Origin: an uncultured Aquimarina sp.
GTDB taxonomy: Bacteria > Bacteroidota > Bacteroidia > Flavobacteriales > Flavobacteriaceae
DNA length: 64,000 nucleotides
NCBI GenBank assembly: GCA_947498765.1
Contig: CANMLG010000057.1
Span: forward strand, 48,739 to 112,738
Direction of reading: 5' to 3'
How positions within the stretch are numbered: position 1 is the first letter of the stretch; each line of letters opens with the position of its first letter. The position numbers and the translations under genes were made by a program. Below, one piece after another: positions 9,514 through 17,981 of this stretch. Under the pieces are notes generated by a model that did not search any database, had not been told where the DNA came from, and worked only from the letters and a program-made list of their open reading frames with translations.

Positions 9514-11364
9514 TTATTGAATAATCAACTTTTTGGATTTAGTATTATTAATTTTTATGAAATAGATTCCCAAACTAAGGTTTAATGTGCTGATACTAGT
9601 TTCTAAATCATTTGAATGTATCGTATGAATTAATTTTCCGTTAATATCAAATAAAGTAATGCTATCACCAATTTTAGTATTAGTAACTACAATATCATTA
9701 CCCGCTAATACTGGATTTGGATATACCTCATGAGAAGAAATAGTATTTGGAGTAGTGTTGGATAAAAATTTAGCTCCTTTTACTACTGCCCAATCAAAAG
9801 TTTCCCATGACTTATCGGCATTTCCTTTTGGGAATAATGGTGCATTATTTCTGTTATGTGCAGCTTGAATCCATTTCCCATTATGAATACTTTTTAAGGC
9901 TACTTTTCCTTTCCCTTTTGACTTCCATTGTAAACGTTCCCAACTTAAAGGCGCATTACCTCGAGCTCTCAGTATAACATATTGATTTTTATTATTTGTT
10001 TGCACATATTTTTTTGCCGACATAGAATACAATGAAATACCTCCTTTATTATTTTTATCCACTCTAAAGTGTTGTCGATTCCCTTCTACAGTAGCTTTAT
10101 TAGCATACAAATCATTCTTTAATTCGGTAACAGCAGAAACAAATTTACGATCACCACCTGTTTTACGTAAAGTAATGATACTGCCTATTGGAGGGGTATT
10201 GGTATTTGGGGGATTAGTAGTGGTAGTAACTGGTTTGTACACTCGAATCCAATCAACTAAAAGATTATTGTTATTAAAATTCTGAATTTCAGAATTATTT
10301 GGTGACCTTCTGGATTCAGCTTGCCAGCTTTGATCTTCCACATTAATAATAATATCCATTTCTCTTGAAAATTTACGCCCATTTTCTAAATAATTAAAAG
10401 GATCAATTACACTAACATTTGACGCATTTTTGGCCACATTTAAGTTAGCAGCTTTAGTCATTTTTTGGAATCCTTTTTCCTGTCCGCTGTTTACCCTTAC
10501 TAATTTTCCGTTTTGCCCGGTACTTGTTACTCCTGCAGGATAGGTATACTCCCATGTTCCATTAGGTAAGCGAGACGCAATAGCATCATTATCCAATATA
10601 CGCTCTAGCTTGCCATCAATATAATATTCAATTCGTGTTGGCGATTTCCAATACACTCCAATACGCACTATTTTACCGCCCCATTGTTTAACATTCGTTC
10701 TTCTAAACCAGCTATTCCAATCACTAGGCTGGTAATCTTTAAAATTTGGAGGACGAATAAATACGTGGTGACTTAAATGGATACGTTCTGCAAAAAAAGC
10801 ATTTCGACCATCGCTACCTGCACCGCCATATGCTTCAATAATATCAATTTCTTCTTTATCATCAGGACTCAAAAGCCACACATCCGAAGCCAATGATGAG
10901 TTCATAATTTTTAATTTAGCCTCCACAAAAACTGGAAATTTAACTCTTGATTTGGAAGTAATACAACCTGCAATAGTTTCGGGTCTACTAATTTCTCCAT
11001 TACCCCAACCAAATGATTTCATATAAGGCTTTGTTTTTTTATCATCAAAAAACCTACGCGAAGCCCATATATTAAGGCTTCCTCCAGATACCGCTACATG
11101 ATTTCTTTGCCATTTAGTTGGTCCAGGTCCTTCAAAACCATTATGGAAAAAGTTATTCCATTTGGCTGGTTTGCCAGGAGGTCCAAAATTGGCATTAGAA
11201 TTAGTTGGATTAAAAGTATAATTAAAATCATCCGAAGCTTGCTCTTGCAACTTCCAAACTTTCCCATTTCCCGCTTTAGCAGGAACTGCAATTTTGTCCC
11301 AATCGTATTGAGCGTAGGATCCGAAATAGACGGTTACTAAAAAAAATAAGTGAATTAGTTTCAT
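9514..11364 (-). CDS. secreted GH16 beta-agarase/porphyranase with fascin-like domain and T9SS tail
   Basis: A 616-residue protein. Order: signal peptide (1-19, ending SYAQ), GH16 catalytic domain (about 20-375), linker rich in Thr, Asn and Pro (about 378-390), beta-trefoil fascin/ricin-like domain (about 393-530), and a type IX secretion sorting domain (about 545-616, starting HEVYPNP and ending KKLIIQ). The GH16 active-site motif EIDIIE is at 172-177, so E172 should be the nucleophile and E177 the acid/base. The opening DWDKIAVPA is typical of marine agarases and porphyranases, which cut beta-1,4 bonds in agar or porphyran outside the cell. Subfamily (agarase or porphyranase) cannot be settled by eye. 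Confidence 0.92.
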   Translation of the reverse strand: MKLIHLFFLVTVYFGSYAQYDWDKIAVPAKAGNGKVWKLQEQASDDFNYTFNPTNSNANFGPPGKPAKWNNFFHNGFEGPGPTKWQRNHVAVSGGSLNIWASRRFFDDKKTKPYMKSFGWGNGEISRPETIAGCITSKSRVKFPVFVEAKLKIMNSSLASDVWLLSPDDKEEIDIIEAYGGAGSDGRNAFFAERIHLSHHVFIRPPNFKDYQPSDWNSWFRRTNVKQWGGKIVRIGVYWKSPTRIEYYIDGKLERILDNDAIASRLPNGTWEYTYPAGVTSTGQNGKLVRVNSGQEKGFQKMTKAANLNVAKNASNVSVIDPFNYLENGRKFSREMDIIINVEDQSWQAESRRSPNNSEIQNFNNNNLLVDWIRVYKPVTTTTNPPNTNTPPIGSIITLRKTGGDRKFVSAVTELKNDLYANKATVEGNRQHFRVDKNNKGGISLYSMSAKKYVQTNNKNQYVILRARGNAPLSWERLQWKSKGKGKVALKSIHNGKWIQAAHNRNNAPLFPKGNADKSWETFDWAVVKGAKFLSNTTPNTISSHEVYPNPVLAGNDIVVTNTKIGDSITLFDINGKLIHTIHSNDLETSISTLNLSLGIYFIKINNTKSKKLIIQ

Positions 11365-11450
11365 AATATAGTATTTGATTAGTTGTAAATAAATTTTAGT
11401 AAGACTGTACTTTTTGAGTTGAACTATTCTTAAAGTTATTTCTTACATAG

Positions 11451-11474
11451 TATAGATATACCCACAAATCTATA
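11451..11474 (-). promoter_or_regulatory. possible agarase promoter/operator: 7-base inverted repeat overlapping a TAnnTTTG-like box
   Basis: The sequence tatagat (11451-11457) is repeated inverted as atctata (11468-11474) with a 10-base spacer. CAAATCTA at 11465-11472 reads on the minus strand as TAGATTTG, matching the Bacteroidota -7 box. It lies about 90 bases upstream of the agarase start. No -33 element is clear. The rest of 11365-11667 is AT-rich with no gene. Confidence 0.3.
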
Positions 11475-11667
11475 TGCTATATGTATGCTTTTTCATCTTT
11501 TTATTTACAATCAGTTATACTAAATTGTCTTTATCTTATTTTTTTATCATATTATTTAAAAAATTAACTTTAAATTATGATTTATATTAATAATTTTTAA
11601 AAATCATGTATACTTTTTACTAAATAATGATTTCGCAGAGTCCTACTATATTATTTATAATACTTAC

Positions 11668-11716
<49 letters not shown>

Positions 11717-11743
11717 AGGTAGCTGAAGACTGTTTTTGCTCTT

Positions 11744-11770
11744 GCTGGCGCGAGCGTCTCGCTCGTGACC
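11744..11770 (+). repeat. REP-like palindrome, copy 1
   Basis: GC-rich palindrome with core cgagcgtctcgctcg at 11751-11765 (6-base-pair stem, 3-base loop), starting 8 bases past the stop codon of the RAYT gene. The 27-base unit recurs as a near-exact reverse complement at 12580-12607. Confidence 0.9.
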
Positions 11771-11777
11771 TTAAAAG

Positions 11778-12326
11778 CTAATTCAAATCAATTTTCAAAA
11801 TAGTATGGTCGCCATTTCCATAATTTCTAGCACTGCTATATTTATAATCAATTTGATCAATTACAAAGCCTGAAACAACAGGGTTATTATGAATATAATT
11901 TAATTTTTGCTCAAATACTTTTAAAGACCAAATTTCAATAGGTTTATTATTTTGCTGCCAAAATTGCCTTTTAGACGCATTACTGTTCTTTTTTCCTGCT
12001 CTTTCAAACATCCAAAGTAACCATTCTTTCCTACTTTCTTGTTGATTTTCTTCAATCAACTTTAGCAATTTTTTTGAAGTAAAACCTTTAAAATCTCTGA
12101 TTAAATCCGAAGGATCTTCGAATGAAGAACGAAAAATCAAATGGATATGACTGGGCATTATGCAATATTCATATATTTCCATTTCCTTATGTTTTCTACA
12201 AAACTCTAATGAATCTATAATGCAAGAAAAATAAATTTCCCTTGTAAAAACATCAATCCAATTAACTACTGCAAAACTTATAAAATAAGCACCTCCCTTT
12301 TCTCTAAATTTATATTTTCTGCTCAC
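11778..12326 (-). CDS. rayT: REP-associated tyrosine transposase (RAYT), Y1/HUH family
   Basis: A 182-residue protein of the usual size for this family. It has the HUH motif in MPSHIHLIF (about residues 57-65) and the catalytic tyrosine region LNYIHNNPVVSGF (about 142-154), both characteristic of Y1 transposases related to IS200/IS605. RAYTs bind and cut single-stranded REP palindromes and are usually single-copy, domesticated genes. Here three matching palindromes flank the gene, at 11744-11770, 12474-12493 and 12580-12607, which supports the assignment strongly. Whether the element is still mobile is not visible. The frame is intact. Confidence 0.92.
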   Translation of the reverse strand: MSRKYKFREKGGAYFISFAVVNWIDVFTREIYFSCIIDSLEFCRKHKEMEIYEYCIMPSHIHLIFRSSFEDPSDLIRDFKGFTSKKLLKLIEENQQESRKEWLLWMFERAGKKNSNASKRQFWQQNNKPIEIWSLKVFEQKLNYIHNNPVVSGFVIDQIDYKYSSARNYGNGDHTILKIDLN

Positions 12327-12473
12327 TTAAAAAACGTATCGCTATAAAATTCAATTTATTAAAAATACACTATTATTAGGTTTTAAACTGTATTAATCCG
12401 AGTAAGGCATTTGTTTAAATAGTAAAAATTTCTCTTTTTATAACATAGCTTTGTTTGCTTCACTTTGTATTGC

Positions 12474-12493
12474 TCGAGCAAGACGCTCGCGCC
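12474..12493 (-). repeat. REP-like palindrome, copy 2 (partial)
   Basis: A 20-base match to the REP unit in the orientation opposite to copy 1, with one change in the core (gcaaga in place of gcgaga). It lies about 150 bases upstream of the RAYT start. Confidence 0.85.
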
Positions 12494-12510
12494 TTCAAAA
12501 TAATAAAAAC

Positions 12511-12540
12511 AAAAGCTACACTTTTTAAAGTATAGCTTTT
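12511..12540 (-). terminator. intrinsic terminator, minus-strand transcript
   Basis: A 14-base-pair stem (12511-12524 with 12527-12540). The single C-A mismatch on the plus strand becomes a G-U wobble on the minus transcript, and a U-rich tract follows on that strand. It would end transcription of the small gene at 12583-12882 ahead of the RAYT. Confidence 0.65.
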
Positions 12541-12579
12541 ATCACATTATTCACTTCTTTCTTTTACTCTCTTTGTTTT

Positions 12580-12607
12580 GGTTCACGAGCGAGACGCTCG
12601 CGCCAGC
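12580..12607 (-). repeat. REP-like palindrome, copy 3
   Basis: A near-exact inverted copy of the unit at 11744-11770, differing by one added base (ggttcacg against ggtcacg). The core lies at 12586-12600. It overlaps the last codons of the ORF at 12583-12882. Confidence 0.9.
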
Positions 12608-12882
12608 GTGGGGAATAATAACTCTAACATCCCATTCGGATTTAAAAATCCATCTGTGACAAGGGTTTTATTAGAAATAATAGCAAAACTATTATCCTTA
12701 TTAACTTCATTAAAAACTTCAGAAAAATAATTTTCTTCTAACTTTATTTTAAATAAAGAATACGCCTCTCCTGTAAATGATGTTTTTTCTTCACTAATAA
12801 TAACTCTATACTCAGGAAGTTTATAACTTATAAAGTTTTCTAAACCATATTCAAACTCCATATTTTCACATAAAAAAAACAA
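12583..12882 (-). CDS. small hypothetical protein whose C-terminus is encoded by a REP palindrome
   Basis: An ORF of 99 codons; the start could also be the ATG at 12861 (MEFEYG). No family recognised. Residues 1-90 have ordinary composition for this genome. The last residues, LARASRS, and the stop codon are encoded by REP copy 3, so the natural C-terminus has probably been replaced by insertion of the palindrome and the gene may be a truncated remnant. A terminator follows at 12511-12540. Confidence 0.45.
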   Translation of the reverse strand: MFFLCENMEFEYGLENFISYKLPEYRVIISEEKTSFTGEAYSLFKIKLEENYFSEVFNEVNKDNSFAIISNKTLVTDGFLNPNGMLELLFPTLARASRS

Positions 12883-12969
12883 TATTAAGATTTAACAAAT
12901 GAAATAATCTCATAAAACTATTGCGATTACATTATAAAGGCCTCTGCTATTTTTTAAGTAAATATCTAA

Positions 12970-12999
12970 AAAAGCCACACCAATTAAGGCATAGCTTTT
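12970..12999 (-). terminator. probable terminator of the M3 peptidase transcript
   Basis: A 12-base-pair stem (12970-12981 with 12988-12999) that needs three wobble pairs, all of which are G-U on the minus transcript, followed by a U run on that strand. It begins about 30 bases past the stop codon of the peptidase gene. Confidence 0.55.
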
Positions 13000-13031
13000 A
13001 ACAATATAATTCAATATTTTTAAAAATAAAT

Positions 13032-15200
13032 CTACATTTTAGATACTGAAAAACCTCGATCGCGCATAAGGGCTTCTATTTTAGCATCGCGTCCTCTGAA
13101 TTTTTTAAAAGCTTCGGCGGGATCCATAGCATTGCGGGGTGCAAAAAGATATTTTACTAATTTTTTAGCGACTTCTTTGTCATAAAAACCACCTGGAGCT
13201 TCGGCAAAAGCCTCAGCCGCATCTGCTGTTAATACATCCGCCCACATGTAGCCATAATAGGCTGTGGCATAACCCTCTCCAGAAAATACATGTCCAAAAT
13301 GTGGCGTTCTGTGGCGCATTACCAATTCTTTAGGCATTTTTAATTCGGTAAGGGTAGCTTTTTCAAAGGCATCAATATCAATAGTTGATGGATCCGCTAA
13401 ATGTAATTTCATATCCATTAATGCCGATGCTAAATATTCTGTGGTAGCAAAACCTTGATTAAAGGTGCTGGCTTTTTTAATTTTTTCAACTAAACTTACA
13501 GGCATAGGTTTACCTGTTTTGTAATGTACTAAATAGGTATTAATTACTTTATCGGTAGACACCCAACGCTCCAACAATTGCGATTGAAATTCGGTATAAT
13601 CACGTACACCCCCATTTAGCGTAGGGTAGCGCACCTCCGATGACAAAAAGTGTAATGCATGCCCAAATTCATGAAAAAAGGTAGTCGCATCATCCCACGA
13701 AATCAAAACAGGCTCTCCTTCGGCAGGTTTTACAAAATTTGAATTATTGGAACTTAATACCGTTTTTTTACCATCAAACGTGGTGTGGTTTCTATAGGTT
13801 GTTGCCCAAGCACCCGATCGTTTCCCTACACGAGCAAATGGATCTAAATACCATAAACCTATATGTGCACCGCTGGTGGCATCGGTCACTTCCCAAACTT
13901 TTACGTCTTCGTTAAAAACGGGTACTTTCCCTACTTCTACAGCAGTGAATTTAAAATTAAATAATTCGCCCGCTACAAAAAACATGCCTTCTCTCAATTT
14001 ATCTAACTGCAGGTATTGCTTTACCTCATCAGAATCTAAATCATACTTTTTCTTTCTTACTTTTTCGGCATAATATCGATAATCCCAAGGTTCAATGGTA
14101 ATTTTATCCGCATCGGCTATAACTTGCATATCGGCAACTTCTTCATGCACTCTGGCAATAGCCGCTGGCCATACGGCTTCCATCAATTTCATGGCGTTTT
14201 CGGGTGTTTTTGCCATACGGTCTTGTAAACGCCAATCGGCATAATTAGCATAACCCAATAGCCCTACTCGTTCTTTACGCAATTTTAAAATTTTTGCTAT
14301 GATTTGGTTATTATCCTTATCATCTCCGTTATCTCCTCGAGAATAATAAGTAGTCCATACCTTTTTACGTAATTCTCTTTCTGTAGAATAAGTTAAAAAA
14401 GGATCCATAGAGGAGCGGGTGTTGGTCACCGCATAACTCCCCTCTTTATCACGATCTTTTGCTGCTTTGGCATAAGCCTTTATCAAAGGATCCGACAATC
14501 CCCCTAATTGATCTTTGTTTAAAAAAGTGACATAGCCTTCTTCATCTGCCAAAACATTAGTAGAAAATTGGGTATATAAACCCGAAAGCTCTTTATTAAT
14601 GGCTGCGTAACGTTTCTTTTTACCTGCATCAAGTGCTGCTCCTTCCATTTCAAAACCCTTATAAATCAATTCAACTACACGTTGTTGATCTGCCTCTAAT
14701 GGCTTTTTTAATGAGGCCTCATACACCGTTTTTACACGTTCAAACAAGGACTTGTTTTGAGAAATTTTCGAACTGTATTCCGATAATTTAGGTGCCATTG
14801 CTTTTTGAATTTCTCTAAATTCCGGCGAAGACTTATTAGCACTTAATATCCCATAATAGGTAAAGGCTCTGCCTAGTACCGCTCCAGCTTTTTCCATGGC
14901 TACTATGGTGTTTTCAAAAGTAGGCCCCTTTTTAGAATTTGCAATAGCTTCAATTTCTTGTAAATGTAATTCTATCCCTTTTTCTAATGCAGGTTTTACA
15001 TCTGCCAATTTCATTTTATCAAATTGAGGTACTCCATTATATGGCCCCACCCATTCTTTTAGTAATGGATTCGTTAAGGTTTCCATCTTAATTTCTTTTG
15101 AAACAGCTTCATTTTGCGCATTCATTTTTGATGTCGTATAACTGGTCAACGTAAATAATCCAATGATTAAAACTCCTTTTAGTCGATGTTGTGTTTTCAT
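13032..15200 (-). CDS. dcp: M3 family zinc metallopeptidase, peptidyl-dipeptidase Dcp type, exported
   Basis: A 722-residue protein with an N-terminal signal region ending NAQ (about residue 29). The zinc-binding motif HEFGH is at 510-514, followed about 25 residues later by the FQSQLLERW stretch that supplies the third ligand (Glu), and by an HFGHVF motif near the C-terminus. Dcp removes C-terminal dipeptides from oligopeptides. The signal peptide suggests a periplasmic or lipid-anchored location, in contrast to the cytoplasmic E. coli enzyme. It is transcribed alone. Confidence 0.92.
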   Translation of the reverse strand: MKTQHRLKGVLIIGLFTLTSYTTSKMNAQNEAVSKEIKMETLTNPLLKEWVGPYNGVPQFDKMKLADVKPALEKGIELHLQEIEAIANSKKGPTFENTIVAMEKAGAVLGRAFTYYGILSANKSSPEFREIQKAMAPKLSEYSSKISQNKSLFERVKTVYEASLKKPLEADQQRVVELIYKGFEMEGAALDAGKKKRYAAINKELSGLYTQFSTNVLADEEGYVTFLNKDQLGGLSDPLIKAYAKAAKDRDKEGSYAVTNTRSSMDPFLTYSTERELRKKVWTTYYSRGDNGDDKDNNQIIAKILKLRKERVGLLGYANYADWRLQDRMAKTPENAMKLMEAVWPAAIARVHEEVADMQVIADADKITIEPWDYRYYAEKVRKKKYDLDSDEVKQYLQLDKLREGMFFVAGELFNFKFTAVEVGKVPVFNEDVKVWEVTDATSGAHIGLWYLDPFARVGKRSGAWATTYRNHTTFDGKKTVLSSNNSNFVKPAEGEPVLISWDDATTFFHEFGHALHFLSSEVRYPTLNGGVRDYTEFQSQLLERWVSTDKVINTYLVHYKTGKPMPVSLVEKIKKASTFNQGFATTEYLASALMDMKLHLADPSTIDIDAFEKATLTELKMPKELVMRHRTPHFGHVFSGEGYATAYYGYMWADVLTADAAEAFAEAPGGFYDKEVAKKLVKYLFAPRNAMDPAEAFKKFRGRDAKIEALMRDRGFSVSKM

Positions 15201-15635
15201 TATTTTTTAAAATTAAAATGAGTTATTGAGTTTTTTTAACACTAAATACCCAAGCTAAAAACCTTTTACTTTAGTGTAATACTAATTAGGTATCAAATGA
15301 ACTAATTAGATAGGCTTATTTCTTTTTAAGTCCATTTAAATTAACAATTGATATAAATAACTGTACTAAAAAATTAAAATTAAATAAAAAAAGAAGGGTT
15401 ACCTCTAAATTTTAATTTTATCACAAACTTTTAACAATTGAAAAAAATAGCAGGGGTTATTTTACGAATTCGTCTTATTAAACCTATAAATATCGTCAAC
15501 ATAAAAATCTTAAAACAGCATTACACAATTCACAACAAAAACGAATTTTTATTAAACAAAAATCACTTAAAAACTTAATTTAAATTAACTATTCTCTTAA
15601 AAAATCGTTATAGTTTGAAAAAAGTAAAATTTACA

Positions 15636-15663
15636 CCATAGTATGGCTTATTTGTACCATACT
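15636..15663 (+). promoter_or_regulatory. possible operator upstream of the cyanate operon
   Basis: The palindrome ccatagtatgg (15636-15646) is followed by a third half-site, ccatact (15657-15663), so agtatgg and ccatact also form an inverted repeat with 10 bases between. The array ends 49 bases before the permease ATG. It could bind the AraC regulator encoded at 19512-20435 or another nitrogen regulator. The rest of 15201-15635 is AT-rich and without a gene. Confidence 0.35.
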
Positions 15664-15712
15664 TAAGTAATTGTTTGCCTCTACATTTATCCCATCAACA
15701 AAACAAACAATT

Positions 15713-16543
15713 ATGAGTAAGGAAAACATTCAAACCATAACATTATCTCTTTTAATTTTATTCCTTATTTTTTTTGTAGGTGAGCTGGCTACTACAAATG
15801 GGGAACGAAACAAAAAAGACCTGAGCGAATACGAACAACTCATGGGACTTGGCGAACCGCAAGCACATGTCCCTGGACCTATCGAGGTGCTTAAACTGGC
15901 TGTTAAAGAATTAAGCCATCCGTTTTATGACAACGGCCCTAATGACAAAGGCATTGGTACCCAACTTTTTTATTCCATTTTACGAGTTTTAGCGGGCTAC
16001 CTACTAGCTGTAGTAATTGCTATTCCTATTGGTTTCCTTATTGGAATGTCGCCTGTATTTTACAATGCCTTACAACCTTACATACAAGTTTTAAAACCTA
16101 TATCTCCGTTAGCTTGGATGCCCCTAGCCTTATTTATAATAAAGGATTCTATTTTATCATCAGTATTTGTCATTTTTATTTGCTCCATTTGGCCGATACT
16201 TTTAAATACTGCTTTTGGTGTAATGTCTGTAAAAAAAGACTGGCTTAACGTGAGCAAAACATTGGAAATGGGTCCCTTTGAAACTGCCTTCAAAATTATT
16301 CTTCCGGCCGCCTTACCTACTATTTTTACGGGTTTACGGATTTCCATGGGAATATCGTGGCTTGTAATTGTTGCCGCGGAAATGTTAGTGGGTGGTACTG
16401 GCATTGGCTATTATGTATGGAATGAATGGAATAACCTAGACTTAACAAGTGTGGTATTCTCTATTCTAATGATTGGTATTGTTGGAATGGGATTAGACCT
16501 ACTTATTTCACAAACCTCAAAATATTTCATGTACCAAGAATAA
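15713..16543 (+). CDS. ABC transporter permease, nitrate/cyanate type (NrtB/CynB-like)
   Basis: A 276-residue inner-membrane protein with six predicted helices and the BPD-type EAA loop (about AAGMGP-like: [19 protein letters not shown]). I chose the ATG at 15713; an upstream TTG at 15671 would only add 14 unlikely residues. The sequence is of the nitrate/sulfonate/taurine/cyanate permease group. It is the first gene of an operon with an ATPase, cyanase and a binding protein, which favours cyanate, though nitrate or bicarbonate relatives exist. Confidence 0.88.
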   Translation: MSKENIQTITLSLLILFLIFFVGELATTNGERNKKDLSEYEQLMGLGEPQAHVPGPIEVLKLAVKELSHPFYDNGPNDKGIGTQLFYSILRVLAGYLLAVVIAIPIGFLIGMSPVFYNALQPYIQVLKPISPLAWMPLALFIIKDSILSSVFVIFICSIWPILLNTAFGVMSVKKDWLNVSKTLEMGPFETAFKIILPAALPTIFTGLRISMGISWLVIVAAEMLVGGTGIGYYVWNEWNNLDLTSVVFSILMIGIVGMGLDLLISQTSKYFMYQE

Positions 16544-16559
16544 TAACAAGCCCCAGTTT

Positions 16560-17447
16560 ATGAAAAAGTTTTTAGAAGTAAATCAATTAGCAAAAAAGTA
16601 TCCTGTTAAAGGTGAAAAAAATACATTTTTAAGTGTTTTTGAAAACATCAATTTTTCAATGCAAAAAGGGGAGTTTGTATGCATAGTTGGCCATTCGGGT
16701 TGCGGAAAATCAACCATACTCAACAATTTAGCTGGACTAGATCTACCGTCAAGCGGGAATATTATTATGGATAATAAAAACGTAAAAAAGCCAAGCTTAG
16801 AACGCGGTGTTATTTTCCAAAATCACAGCTTGCTCCCCTGGTTAAGTGTGCTTAAAAATATAAAAATGGCTATTGCCTGTAAGTTCAAACAATTAAGCAC
16901 TAAAGAAATTGAAAAAAGAGCATTGCATTTTTTAGAAATGGTTGAATTGCAGGATGCTGTTAAAAAACTCCCTCATGAACTTTCGGGGGGTATGAAACAA
17001 CGTGTGGGTATTGCCCGAGCCTTTGCACTTGCTCCTGAATTGTTATTAATGGACGAGCCTTTTGGCGCTTTGGATGCCTTAACACGAGGCAAAATACAGG
17101 ATAAACTCCTTGAAATTTGCCAAAAGACCAACCAAACCATTTTTATGATTACCCATGATATTGACGAAGCCATTCTCCTTTCCGATCGTATACTATTAAT
17201 GTCCAATGGCCCCCAAGCCCGAATTGCCGAAAGTGTTATTGTAAATATCCCCAAACCTCGAAACCGTGCAGAAATTGTAAACCACCCCAACTATTACCTT
17301 ATCCGTAATCATTTGGTTGAGTTTTTAATTAACAAATCCAGCGAAATAGCTAAAGGCATACAAGACAAAACTATAGATGATAGCGAAATGCCCAAAAATA
17401 TTTCATTCCCAAATGTATCTAACCTAGAAAACAAAAAAGCCATATAA
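16560..17447 (+). CDS. ABC transporter ATP-binding protein, nitrate/cyanate type (NrtD/CynD-like)
   Basis: A 295-residue cytoplasmic ATPase. Walker A is GHSGCGKS (about residue 43-50), the ABC signature is LSGGMKQR, Walker B is LLMDEP, and the H-loop His lies in MITHD. It begins 16 bases after the permease. About 40 C-terminal residues beyond the core have no recognised domain. It powers import of the anion bound by the product of 17982-19406. Confidence 0.92.
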   Translation: MKKFLEVNQLAKKYPVKGEKNTFLSVFENINFSMQKGEFVCIVGHSGCGKSTILNNLAGLDLPSSGNIIMDNKNVKKPSLERGVIFQNHSLLPWLSVLKNIKMAIACKFKQLSTKEIEKRALHFLEMVELQDAVKKLPHELSGGMKQRVGIARAFALAPELLLMDEPFGALDALTRGKIQDKLLEICQKTNQTIFMITHDIDEAILLSDRILLMSNGPQARIAESVIVNIPKPRNRAEIVNHPNYYLIRNHLVEFLINKSSEIAKGIQDKTIDDSEMPKNISFPNVSNLENKKAI

Positions 17448-17505
17448 CAACATAACTAAGTATTTATATTATTAACCAAAGTTTCATTTTTAAAATTTTA
17501 CTACT

Positions 17506-17946
17506 ATGACAAAAGAAACCATGACAGCAATTATTTTGGATGCTAAAAAAGCACAAAGTAAAACTTGGGATGAATTAGGAAAAGCAACAGGACTAGATCA
17601 AGTATGTATTGCTGCTGCTTGTTTTGGCAGTGCCTCATTACTACCCAATGAAGCTGAAGCCTTTGTAAAAGCCTTGGATTTAGGAGCTGATGTTGCTGAA
17701 GCCTTAACAGAATACCCTACCAAAGGTGTCGGACAAGTGATTCCTAGTGATCCATTAGTATACCGATTTTTTGAAATAGCCTATGTATATGGCCCGGCAG
17801 CCAAATCTGTAATTCACGAAATGTTTGGCGATGGTATTATGAGTGCTATTGATTTTTCAATGGAAGTAGACAAGGTCGAAGATCCAAAAGGAGACCGTGT
17901 TCAAATTACCATGACAGGTAAATTTTTACCCTATAAAAAGTGGTAA
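17506..17946 (+). CDS. cynS: cyanase (cyanate hydratase)
   Basis: A 146-residue protein of the usual cyanase size. The catalytic triad known from the E. coli enzyme (Arg96, Glu99, Ser122) is present with an offset of nine as Arg87 and Glu90 in YRFFEIAYVYG and Ser113 in GIMSAIDFS. Cyanase converts cyanate and bicarbonate to carbamate and CO2, with carbamate breaking down to ammonia. It sits between the transporter ATPase and the binding protein genes, so imported cyanate would be used as nitrogen source or detoxified. Confidence 0.96.
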   Translation: MTKETMTAIILDAKKAQSKTWDELGKATGLDQVCIAAACFGSASLLPNEAEAFVKALDLGADVAEALTEYPTKGVGQVIPSDPLVYRFFEIAYVYGPAAKSVIHEMFGDGIMSAIDFSMEVDKVEDPKGDRVQITMTGKFLPYKKW

Positions 17947-17981
17947 ATGCCACCAATTAATAATCTTTAAAACTTATAACT

